From Mycobacterium sp. SMC-4 (GTDB lineage: Bacteria > Actinomycetota > Actinomycetes > Mycobacteriales > Mycobacteriaceae): a stretch of 64,000 bases of DNA. Numbering within the stretch: position 1 is the stretch's first letter; every line of letters starts with the position of its first letter. Both the position numbers and the translations under genes were made by a program. Location: assembly GCF_025263265.1 (NCBI RefSeq), contig NZ_CP079869.1:2852001-2916000 (forward strand), in the 5' to 3' direction. Below the pieces are notes generated by a model. The model had not been told where the DNA came from and ran no database searches. It saw nothing but the letters and a program-made list of their open reading frames with translations. Shown one piece after another: positions 9,072-18,600 of the stretch.

Positions 9072-10811
9072 ATGGCGACTGCTGAATACTCGATTCCTGC
9101 GCTGGTCGCCCAGCGCAGTACAGACGACCCGGATGGGATCGCCTACACGTTCGTCGACTACGACGTCGACCCGGCCGGTGTCGCGGAAAGCCTCACCTGG
9201 TCCGAACTCAACGAGCGCATCCAGGCTGTGGCGCAGAAGCTCAGTCAGTGCGGCGAACCCGGTGACCGCGCGGTGATTCTGGCTCCGCAGAACCTCGACT
9301 ACGTCGTGGCGTTCCTCGGCGCGATCGAGGCCGGCTTCATCGCGGTGCCGCTGTCGGCCCCGCTGTTCGGCCACCACGACGAGCGCATCGTGGGCGCGCT
9401 GGCCGACTCCACCCCGGTGGCGATCTTGACCACCTCGCCGATCGTCGACGACATCCGCCACTACGCGCAGGATCAGCCGAATCAGCGCGCGCCCAAGGTG
9501 ATCGAGGTCGACCTGCTCGAGCCGTTCTTCGGGGACCCGATCGACGTGGCATCGCGGCCGAAGACGGCGTACCTGCAGTACACGTCGGGCTCGACGCGCG
9601 CTCCCGCCGGGGTCGAGGTCACCCACAAGAACGTCATTCGCAACATCGCCCAGCTGCATCCCGACTACTTCGCCGGCCATCCGGCGGGGGAGTATCCGCC
9701 GGGCCTGCGCGCGGTGTCCTGGTTGCCGCTCTACCACGATATGGGCCTGGTGATCGGCATCTTCCTCGGTCTGGTCAGCGGCGCTCCGACCACGCTGATG
9801 AGCCCCATCGGCTTCATGCTCAAGCCGGCCCGCTGGATGCAGCAGCTCGCCGTCGACGAGGGCTGGGTGGTCACCGCGGCACCGAACTTCGCCTACGAGC
9901 TCGCGGCGCGACGCACCAAGGACGAGGACCTCGAGGGGCGGCATCTGCGCAATCTGCGCGTGATGATCAACGGGGCCGAGCGGGTGCACGGTGCGACCCT
10001 GCGCCGGTTCCACGAACGCTTCGACGCCTACGGCCTGCCCGCCACCGCCATCCGGTCCTCCTACGGGCTGGCCGAGGCCACCATCTACGTGTCCTCCACG
10101 TTGGCCGAACGTCCGGCCGAATCGGTGTTCTTCGATTTGGAGAAGTTGTCGGCCGGCCATGCCGAACGCAGCGCCGACGGCGGGTCCGAGCAGGTCAGCT
10201 GTGGGCCGCCGCGGTCGACGACGGTGCGCATCGTCGATCCGGAGACGTGTGTGGAAAAGCCCGCCGGCCAGGTCGGCGAGGTGTGGCTGCACGGTGATCA
10301 CGTCACCGCCGGTTACTGGCGCAATCCAGAACAGACCGCGCGGGTGTTCCGCGGCAAGATCGTCGAGCCGACCGCCGGTACCCCGGCCGAGCCGTGGCTG
10401 CGCACCGGCGACCTGGGCATGATGTTCGAAGACGAGCTCTACATCGTGGGGCGGATCAAGGATTTGTTGATCGTCGACGGGCGTAACCATTACCCCGACG
10501 ACATCGAGGCCACTGTGCGCGAGGTGACCGGTGGTCGAGTCGCGGCCATTTCGCTGCCCGAGGACGCGACCGAGCGGCTGGTGGTCGTCGCCGAGCTGAA
10601 GAAGCCCGAAGAGTACGACCAGGCTGCATTGGAGGCGATGCAGCAACGGGTGACCGCTGCCGTCTCGGAAGGCCACAGCGTCCGCGTCTCCGACCTGGTG
10701 CTGGTCGGGCGGGGTTCACTGCCGCTGACCACCAGCGGCAAGGTGCGGCGCGCGGCCTGTCTCGAGCGATACCGGCTGGGCGAGTTCAGCCGGCTGGGTG
10801 CCGATAGATGA
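9072..10811 (+). CDS. Second fatty acyl-AMP ligase, FadD26-like (579 aa)
   Basis: A second FAAL, placed directly before a second PKS that has its own loading ACP. Signatures are AYTFVDYDVDP, YTSGSTRAPAGV, SYGLAEATIYV, GYWRNPEQTARVF, RTGDLG, IVDGRNHYPDDIEA and TTSGKVRRAACLERY. It resembles the first FAAL throughout but is clearly diverged, so it may choose a different acyl chain. ATG 9072 is chosen over upstream starts at 9042 and 9063 because GGAAGGA lies 8 nt before it. It follows the first PKS after 84 bp, and its stop overlaps the next start by 4 bp (ATGA). Substrate is not readable from sequence. Confidence 0.9.
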   Translation: MATAEYSIPALVAQRSTDDPDGIAYTFVDYDVDPAGVAESLTWSELNERIQAVAQKLSQCGEPGDRAVILAPQNLDYVVAFLGAIEAGFIAVPLSAPLFGHHDERIVGALADSTPVAILTTSPIVDDIRHYAQDQPNQRAPKVIEVDLLEPFFGDPIDVASRPKTAYLQYTSGSTRAPAGVEVTHKNVIRNIAQLHPDYFAGHPAGEYPPGLRAVSWLPLYHDMGLVIGIFLGLVSGAPTTLMSPIGFMLKPARWMQQLAVDEGWVVTAAPNFAYELAARRTKDEDLEGRHLRNLRVMINGAERVHGATLRRFHERFDAYGLPATAIRSSYGLAEATIYVSSTLAERPAESVFFDLEKLSAGHAERSADGGSEQVSCGPPRSTTVRIVDPETCVEKPAGQVGEVWLHGDHVTAGYWRNPEQTARVFRGKIVEPTAGTPAEPWLRTGDLGMMFEDELYIVGRIKDLLIVDGRNHYPDDIEATVREVTGGRVAAISLPEDATERLVVVAELKKPEEYDQAALEAMQQRVTAAVSEGHSVRVSDLVLVGRGSLPLTTSGKVRRAACLERYRLGEFSRLGADR

Positions 10812-13800
10812 CCGCACCTCTCGACGAGGCTGCTATCCGACGTTGGCTGGTCGACTATCTGGTCACCAACATGGGCTGCAACCCTGACCAGATCGATGCC
10901 GGGGCTTCCATGCACGATCTCGGGGTCGGCTCCCGTGATGCGGTGGTGTTGACCGGTGAGCTCTCCGAACTGGTCGGCAGCACGGTGTCACCGGTGGATT
11001 TTTGGCAGTACCCGACCGTCGACGCGCTGGCCAAGTTTCTCAGCGGCGGCGAGGTGGAACCTGTGGACGTTGTCGCACCCGCGCCAAACCCCGGCGGCTT
11101 CAACGAGCCGATCGCGGTGATCGGGCTGGGCTGCCGTTTCCCCGGCGACGGTGCTGACCTGCAAGGCCCCGACCAGTACTGGGAGTTCCTGCTCGACGGA
11201 GGGTCCTCGGTGACCGAGGTGCCGGCGCAGCGGTGGGCCCCCTTCGACGACGGCACCGCCGAATCGGAGGCCGTCCTCGACACCGTGACGCGCTGGGGTT
11301 CCTATCTGAGTGATGTCGACCAGTTCGACGCCGAGTTCTTCGAGATCATGCCGCGCGAAGCCGCCCGGATGGATCCGCAGCAGCGGTTGCTGCTCGAGGT
11401 GATGCAGGAGGCCCTGGAGCACGCCGGTATCCCCGCCGACTCCCTGGCCGAATCGCCCACCGGGGTGTTCACCGGCGCATCGGTGACCGACTACGGCTGC
11501 ATGGGCGCGCTGGATCTGCCGGGCGTCGACGCGTGGTACGGAACCGGCAGTGCGTTGAGCATCATTGCTAATCGGGTGTCGTATTTCTTTGATTTGCGGG
11601 GTCCGTCGGTGACGGTGGATACGGCGTGTTCGTCGTCGTTGGTGGCGATTCATTTGGCGTGTCAGAGTTTGCGGTCGGGGGATTCGAATCTGGCGTTGGC
11701 CGGTGGGGTGAACCTGGTGTTGGCTCCGGCGGTGACCCGCAGCTTCGACCAGGCCGAGGCGCTGTCGAAGTCGGGGCGTTGTCATGCGTTTGATGCGCGT
11801 GCTGATGGGTTCGTGCGGGGTGAGGGCGCGGGTGTGGCCGTGCTCAAACGCCTCTCTGATGCGGTGCGTGACGGGGATCGGGTGTTGGCGGTGATCCGGG
11901 GGTCGGCGGTCAATCAGGACGGCCGTTCCAACGGGTTGATGGCGCCGAATCCGGCGGCCCAGATGGCGGTGCTGCGCTCGGCCTATGCCGCAGCCGGGGT
12001 CGAGCCGCGCGAGGTCGATTACGTCGAGGCCCACGGCACCGGCACGTTGCTCGGTGATCCGATCGAGGCGCGCGCGTTGGGCACGGTGCTGGGCCGCGGT
12101 CGCGGTGCCGATGCCCCGTTGTTGATCGGTTCGGTCAAGTCCAATCTGGGCCATTTGGAAGCCGCTGCCGGTATCGCCGGGTTCGCCAAAGCCGTGTTGG
12201 CGCTGACCCATCAGCAGATCCCGGCCAACCTGGGCTATGAGAGCCGCAACCCGCACATCCCGTTCGACAAGCTGCGTCTCAAAGTGGTCGACGCCCACAC
12301 CGACTGGGCCCCCCAAGGCCGGCCGCGCCGGGCCGGGGTGTCCTCGTTCGGGTTCGGTGGCACCAACGCCCACATCGTGCTCGAACAGGCCCCCGCGATG
12401 GCCCCGGCCCCCGCCCCGGCCGACCCGGTGATCTCCACCTTGGTGATCTCAGGCAAGAACCCGGCCCGTATCGCCTCGACGGCGGCCATGCTCGCCGACT
12501 GGATGAGCGATCAGGGCGCCGAGGTCGCGTTGGCCGATATCGCCCACACCCTCAACCACCACCGCACCCATCACCCCAAGTTCGCCACCGTGGCCGCCCG
12601 CGACCGTGACCAGGCCATCACCGGTCTGCGCGCGCTGGCCGCCGGTCACAGCGCCCCCGGGGTGGTGCCCGCACCCCCCACCGGGCGCCGTAACGGCACC
12701 GTGTTCGTCTACTCCGGTCAAGGCTCCCAATGGGCCGGCATGGCCCGCCAACTACTCACCGACGAACCCGCCTTCGCCGAAGCCATCAACCACATCGAAC
12801 CCACCTTCACCGAACACGTCGGCTATTCGCTGCGCCAGATCATCGCCGACGGGTCAGCGGTGCGGGGCGACGCCGAGGTGCAGCCCGTGTTGATGGGTCT
12901 GCAGCTGGCGCTGACCGAGCTGTGGCGCTCCTACGGCGTGCACCCGGACGCGGTCATCGGCCACTCCATGGGCGAAGTCACCGCCGCAGTGGTCTCGGGC
13001 GCACTGAGCCTGGCAGACGGCCTCACAGTCATCGCCACCCGCTCCCGACTGATGTCCCGCCTGGCCGGCCAAGGCGCGGTGGCGCTGATCAACGTCGATG
13101 CGCAGACCTGCGCACAGCTGATTGCCGGCCACCCCAGCGTCGAAGAGGCCGGTTACCTGTCGCCCCGCCAGACCGTGGTCGCCGGGTTGCCCGGCGAGAT
13201 CGAATCGTTGATCGCCGAGGTGACCGCGCAGAACCGGTTTGCCCGCAAGGTCAACATGGAGGTCGCCTCGCACACCGCCCTGATGGATCCGGTGCTCGAC
13301 GAGCTGCGCGCCGCACTGGCCGACATTGATCCGCGGCTGCCGACCATCCCGTTCCTGTCCACCGTCACCGGTCCCGAATCGACGCCTGCGCTGGACGCCG
13401 ACTACTGGGTGGCCAACGTCCGTCGTCCGGTGCGCCTACACGATGCGGTCTCCGCTGCAGCCGTCGAGCACGGCACCTTCATCGAGGTCAGCCCCCATCC
13501 GACGATGGGTCAGCCGATCAGCGACACGCTGGCCGACGTCGAGCACCGCAGTATCGGCACGCTGGCACGCGACAGCGACGACACGCTGACCTTCCGCACC
13601 AACCTCAACGCCACCCACACCAGGCGGCCACCGCCCACCGATCCCCGTCCGGGACCCCCTGTGCCGCTGCCGACCACGCCGTGGCAGCACGGCCGGCACT
13701 GGCTGGACGTGAGGCCGGTACGGCACTCGGCGGCGCGGCGCTTCCGTGCCGAAGCCGGCGCGGACAGCGGGCTGCCGCCGGAGTGGTTCTGTGAGCTGAC

Positions 13801-15598
13801 CTGGCCGGAGCAGCCGCTGTCCGACAATGCCCCCGATGCCGCAGCCTCTGCGGCACGCTGGGTCGTCGTCGGCGACGCCGCGCTGGGCGCGGAGTTCACC
13901 CGGGTGCTCGGCGCCTCGGTGACCGTCCTGGCCGACGCCGGCGACGCCGACGCGTTGCGGACGGCGATGGCCGGCGCAACCCATGTGCTCTACGCACCTG
14001 GGACGACGGCACCGGACGACCTCGGCTACGGCCTGTTCGCCGCGGCCCGCTCGATCGTGGCCGGCGCAGCGGTCGCCGACGAGGTGCCCGCGGTGTATTT
14101 CCTGACCCGCAACGCGCAGCCGGTGCAGCCAGGGGACCGGGCCAACCCGCCCCATGCCCTGCTGTGGGGGCTTGGCCGCACGTTGGCGCTGGAACACCCG
14201 CAACTCTGGGGCGGCGTCGTCGACCTCGACGAATCCGTTCCCGTCGAGCTGGCCGTGGCAGCGCTGCTGAACGAGGCCCGCCGCGGTGGCGACGAGGACC
14301 AGATCGTGTATCGGGCGGGACACCGACACGTGGCGCGGTTGCAACCCGGCCGACCGCTGCGCACCGACGGCACCCTGGATCCCGACGGCAGCTACCTCGT
14401 CGTGGGCGCCACCGGCCGGATCGGACCCGCACTGATCGAGCAGCTGGCAGCGATGGGCGCGCGCACCGTGGTAGCCGTGTCGCGCAACCCCGGCTCACGG
14501 CTCGACGAGCTGACCGAACGGTTGTCGGCGAGCGGAACGACGCTGGTGACCGTCGCCGCCGACGCATCCGAGGAGGCTTCGCTCGGCGCGGTGTTCGAGC
14601 GCTTCGGCGCCGACCTGCCGACGCTGCGCGGCATCTATGTCGCGGCCTTCGGCGGTGGGCCGGTGACGTTGGCGGACATGACCGACGCCGATGTGGCGGC
14701 GATGTTCCGGCCGAAGATCGACGCTGTTGCGGTGTTGCACAAGCTCTCGGTTCGTCATCCGGTGCGCCAGTTCGTGATGTTCACGTCGATCTCCGGGATC
14801 CTGGGCTCCCGCTGGCTGGGGCACTACGCCGCGACGACGACCTATCTGGACACCTTCGCCTACTTGCGCCGAGCGGCCGGGCTGCCGGCGAGCGCGGTCA
14901 ACTGGGGACTGTGGGAGTCGCTGGCCGACGAGCAGACCGGAGTGGAACAGCAGACCACCGTCGAGTCCGGGCTGGAGCCGATGGCCGACGGCGTCGCGAT
15001 CACCGCGTTGGCAGCGTTGACCGGACCCGACGCGCCGGTGCGAACCACCATCGTCGCCGCGGATTGGCCTCGGCTGGCCACCGCCTACCGCACCCGCGCG
15101 GCCCTGCACATCGTCGATGATCTGCTGCCCGCAGTGGCCGACGGAACGGCCGCAGGCAGCGCTGACACCGAGTTCCGCCGGGAGCTGCGCGCCGCCGATC
15201 CACAGCGTCGCTTCGATCTGCTCACCGCACATGTCACTTTGCAGGTGGCTGCGGCGATGGGGTTGGCCTCGCCGCAGTTGCTGGACCCGTCGGTGGGCTT
15301 CTTCCAGTTCGGCATGGACTCGTTGATGAGCGTCACGTTGCAGCGTTCGCTGAGCGAAAGCCTTGGTCAGGTGCTTCCGGCGTCGGTGGTCTTCGACTAT
15401 CCGACCGTCGAGGCGCTGACCGATTATTTGGCGACGGTGATTCCTGAGATACTCGAAGCCGCCGACTCGGCCGAGGCCGCGGCCGGCGACGGCGTCGGGG
15501 GCGGCGTTGGAAATGGTGTTGCAGGCGTCACCGAGGATGTCTACGACGATCTGGCCGAGGACGAGTTACTGCAGAAACTTTCGGAAAGACTGAGTTGA
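10808..15598 (+). CDS. Mosaic PKS: PpsA-like loading ACP-KS-AT fused to PpsB-like KR-ACP (1596 aa)
   Basis: Domains: loading ACP (Ser42 in LGVGSRDAV), KS (Cys274 in DTACSSS), AT (Ser720 in GHSMG; VASH motif), KR (GATGRIG near 1200; Tyr1340) and ACP (Ser1505 in GMDSLMSV). The KR region, the ACP and the tail DELLQKLSERL match remembered PpsB. The ACP-KS-AT half is PpsA-like and shares the 1.27-kb block with the upstream PKS. Normal PpsB has no loading ACP, so this looks like a fusion of two parental types that created a second entry point. In the KR, the Asn usually four residues after the catalytic Tyr is Thr (YAATT). There is no DH or ER. The next gene starts 4 bp after the stop. Confidence 0.92.
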   Translation: MTAPLDEAAIRRWLVDYLVTNMGCNPDQIDAGASMHDLGVGSRDAVVLTGELSELVGSTVSPVDFWQYPTVDALAKFLSGGEVEPVDVVAPAPNPGGFNEPIAVIGLGCRFPGDGADLQGPDQYWEFLLDGGSSVTEVPAQRWAPFDDGTAESEAVLDTVTRWGSYLSDVDQFDAEFFEIMPREAARMDPQQRLLLEVMQEALEHAGIPADSLAESPTGVFTGASVTDYGCMGALDLPGVDAWYGTGSALSIIANRVSYFFDLRGPSVTVDTACSSSLVAIHLACQSLRSGDSNLALAGGVNLVLAPAVTRSFDQAEALSKSGRCHAFDARADGFVRGEGAGVAVLKRLSDAVRDGDRVLAVIRGSAVNQDGRSNGLMAPNPAAQMAVLRSAYAAAGVEPREVDYVEAHGTGTLLGDPIEARALGTVLGRGRGADAPLLIGSVKSNLGHLEAAAGIAGFAKAVLALTHQQIPANLGYESRNPHIPFDKLRLKVVDAHTDWAPQGRPRRAGVSSFGFGGTNAHIVLEQAPAMAPAPAPADPVISTLVISGKNPARIASTAAMLADWMSDQGAEVALADIAHTLNHHRTHHPKFATVAARDRDQAITGLRALAAGHSAPGVVPAPPTGRRNGTVFVYSGQGSQWAGMARQLLTDEPAFAEAINHIEPTFTEHVGYSLRQIIADGSAVRGDAEVQPVLMGLQLALTELWRSYGVHPDAVIGHSMGEVTAAVVSGALSLADGLTVIATRSRLMSRLAGQGAVALINVDAQTCAQLIAGHPSVEEAGYLSPRQTVVAGLPGEIESLIAEVTAQNRFARKVNMEVASHTALMDPVLDELRAALADIDPRLPTIPFLSTVTGPESTPALDADYWVANVRRPVRLHDAVSAAAVEHGTFIEVSPHPTMGQPISDTLADVEHRSIGTLARDSDDTLTFRTNLNATHTRRPPPTDPRPGPPVPLPTTPWQHGRHWLDVRPVRHSAARRFRAEAGADSGLPPEWFCELTWPEQPLSDNAPDAAASAARWVVVGDAALGAEFTRVLGASVTVLADAGDADALRTAMAGATHVLYAPGTTAPDDLGYGLFAAARSIVAGAAVADEVPAVYFLTRNAQPVQPGDRANPPHALLWGLGRTLALEHPQLWGGVVDLDESVPVELAVAALLNEARRGGDEDQIVYRAGHRHVARLQPGRPLRTDGTLDPDGSYLVVGATGRIGPALIEQLAAMGARTVVAVSRNPGSRLDELTERLSASGTTLVTVAADASEEASLGAVFERFGADLPTLRGIYVAAFGGGPVTLADMTDADVAAMFRPKIDAVAVLHKLSVRHPVRQFVMFTSISGILGSRWLGHYAATTTYLDTFAYLRRAAGLPASAVNWGLWESLADEQTGVEQQTTVESGLEPMADGVAITALAALTGPDAPVRTTIVAADWPRLATAYRTRAALHIVDDLLPAVADGTAAGSADTEFRRELRAADPQRRFDLLTAHVTLQVAAAMGLASPQLLDPSVGFFQFGMDSLMSVTLQRSLSESLGQVLPASVVFDYPTVEALTDYLATVIPEILEAADSAEAAAGDGVGGGVGNGVAGVTEDVYDDLAEDELLQKLSERLS
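11552..12822 (+). repeat. 1,271-bp near-identical direct repeat, copy 2 (KS-AT region)
   Basis: Partner of 4251-5521, offset 7,301 bp, with a smaller second shared block at 12902-13090. The two PKS reading frames are in phase across the repeat (the start-codon offset is 7,286 bp, which is 15 less). Homologous exchange would therefore fuse the two genes in frame and remove one repeat unit together with the second FAAL gene. Confidence 0.93.
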
Positions 15599-15602
15599 GA
15601 CG

Positions 15603-18600
15603 ATGACAGCTGCATCGCCGGATCGCCGCGCGATCATCACTGAGGCACTGCGCAAGATCGACGACCTGTCGGCGCGTCTTGAGGTGGCGGAGAAGGCCGA
15701 GACCGAGCCGATCGCGGTGGTCGGTATGGGCTGCCGGTTGCCGGGCGGGGTGAACAACGCCGACGAGTTCTGGACGTTGCTGACCGACGGTGCCAGTGGC
15801 GTCATCCGGGTACCCGAAGACCGCTGGGATGCCGACGAGTACTACTCGCCCGACCACACCGTGCCCGGCACGATCTGCAACCGCGAGGGCGGCTTCCTGA
15901 CGTCCTGGAAGCCCGACGAGTTCGACGCGGAGTTTTTCGCGATCAGCCACCGCGAGGCAGCCGGCATGGATCCGCAGCAGCGGCTGTTGCTCGAGGTCGC
16001 TTGGGAGGCACTGGAGAACGCCGGGATCAATCCGCGCGCCCTGCGCGGGACGTCGACTTCGGTCTTCGTCGGTATGACCACCAGCGACTATTACGCCTCG
16101 TTCATCGGCAAGCTGCGCCGCGAGGAGATCGACCCGTACATCCCGTTCGGCAGTGCACCGAACTTCGCCGCCGGGCGGTTGTCCTATTTCCTGGGCGTGC
16201 GCGGACCCGCGGTGGTCAGCGACACCGCGTGCTCGTCGTCGTTGGTGTCGATCCATCTGGCCTGCCAGAGCCTGCGCCGCGGCGAGAGTGACCACGCGCT
16301 GGCGGCCGGGGTGAACCTGATCCTGACCCCGCAGAACAACATCGCGTGCTCGCGCTGGGGCATGCTGGCCCCGGACGGCACCTGCAAGACCTTCGACGAA
16401 GGCGCCAACGGTTATGTGCGCAGCGAGGGCTGCGGTGTGGTTGTGCTCAAGCGGCTCTCGGATGCACAGCGTGACGGCGACCGGGTGCTGGCCGTGGTCC
16501 GCGGCTCCGCGGTCAACCAGGACGGTGCCAGCAGCGGGCAGACCGTCCCCAACGGTCCGGCCCAGCAGGTGCTGATGCGCCGGGCGCTGGAGGTGTCGCG
16601 GTTGTCGCCGTCCGATGTCGACTACATCGAGGCGCACGGCACCGGCACCGCGCTGGGAGATCCGATCGAACTCGACGCACTCAACGAGGTGTACGGCGAG
16701 CGTGCCGGATCCGCACCGCTGGTGCTGGGTTCGGTCAAGACCAACCTCGGCCACCTGGAGTCCGCCGCCGGGGTGACGGGCTTCATCAAGACCGTGCTGA
16801 GCGTGCACCACGGCCACATTCCCAAGCAGCTGCACTTCAAAAAGCTGACCCCGCAGGCCTGCGAAGGGGCCCGGCGGTTCAGGATCGCCTCCGAGCCGAT
16901 GGACTGGCCGCCCGTCGACCGGGTCCGCCGGGCCGCGGTGTCGTCGTTCGGTGTCAGTGGCACCAATGCCCACGTCGTGATCGAGCAGGCCCCCGCCGCT
17001 GCAACGACCGATGTCGAGACGTCGCCGGAGCCGGCGGTGACGACGCTGGTGGTGACGGGCAAGACGCCGGCGCGGATCGCGTCGACCGCCGCGCAGCTGG
17101 CTGACTGGCTGGAGGGCCCGGGCTCGGTGCACCCGCTGTCGGCGGTCGCGGGCACACTGAATCACCACCGCGCCCAGCACAACAGATTCGCCACCGTCGC
17201 CGCCACCAACACCGCACAGGCCGTGGCCGGACTGCGTGCACTGGCCGGCGACTACCCGGCACCGGGCGTGGTCGGGGTCAACGAGGTCCCCGGTGCCACC
17301 GGCACCGTTTTTCTGTACTCCGGACAAGGCTCGCAATGGGCCGGCATGGGCCGGCGGCTGTTGGCCGACGAGCCGGCGTTCGCGCAAGCCGTCGCCGATC
17401 TGGAACCGACGTTCGTCGAGCAGGTCGGGTTCTCGCTGCGCGAGGTCCTGCAGTCCGGTGAGTCGGTGGTCGGTATCGACCGCATCCAGCCGGTACTGGT
17501 CGGTGTTCAGCTGGCGCTGACCGAACTGTGGCGCTCCTACGGGGTGGCGCCCGATGCGGTCATCGGGCACTCGATGGGGGAGGTGACCGCCGCGGTGGTG
17601 GGTGGCGCACTGAGCCCAGCCGACGGCCTCAAGGTCATCGCCACCCGTTCCCGGCTGATGAAGCGGCTCTCCGGGCAGGGCGCGATGGCGCTGCTCGAGC
17701 TCGACGCCGGCGCGGCCGAAGAGCTGATCGCCGGGTACCCCGGCCTGACGGTGGCGGTCTACGCCTCGCCGCGCCAGACCGTGGTCGCCGGCCCGCCCGA
17801 GCAGGTCGACGCGGTGATCGCGGTCGTCGATGCGCAGGGCAAGCTGGCCCGGCGGGTCGACGTCGACGTCGCCTCGCACCACCCGATCATCGACCCCATT
17901 CTCGATGACCTGCGCACCGAGCTGGCCGGTCTGAAGCCCACCACGCCCGCCATCCCGGTGATCGTCACCACCGACGGGCGCCCGACCGACGGCAGCACCG
18001 TCTTCGACGCCGAACACTGGGTGGCCAACCTGCGAAACCCGGTGCGCTTCGGCCGTGCGGTGGCCACTGCCGGCGCCGACCACGGAATCTTCGTCGAGGT
18101 CAGCCCGCACCCACTGCTGTCCCACGCGATCAAGGAAGCGCTCGGGCAGGCCCGGTATCGCTGCCTGGGAACGCTGACCCGTGACGCCAATGATTCGCTG
18201 ACATTCCGCACCAACCTCAACGCCGCACATACGGTTCGCCCCCCGAAGGTGCCCAAAGCCGGCCAGTCCCGGGTGCCGATCCCCACCACCCCGTGGCATC
18301 ACACCCGGCACTGGATCACCCCGGTCGCCGACACCGACCCCGCGGCGGCCCCTGCTCCGCATTCGGCTGCCCGCAACGGCGCCGAAGTGCCCTCGGGATC
18401 TCCAGCGGCACAACACCATCCGTGGTTCCACAAGCTGGCCTGGCCGGCCAGGGAGCTGCCGCAGGCCGGAGACACCGACGGCTCGTGGCTGGTGATCGCC
18501 GACGCCGAGACCGGTGCCGAGCTGGCACGTGCGCTGGGCGGCGATTCCCCGGCCCTGGACGCGTCGGTCCTCACCGCCGAGGGCCAGGAGCCGGCGCTGC

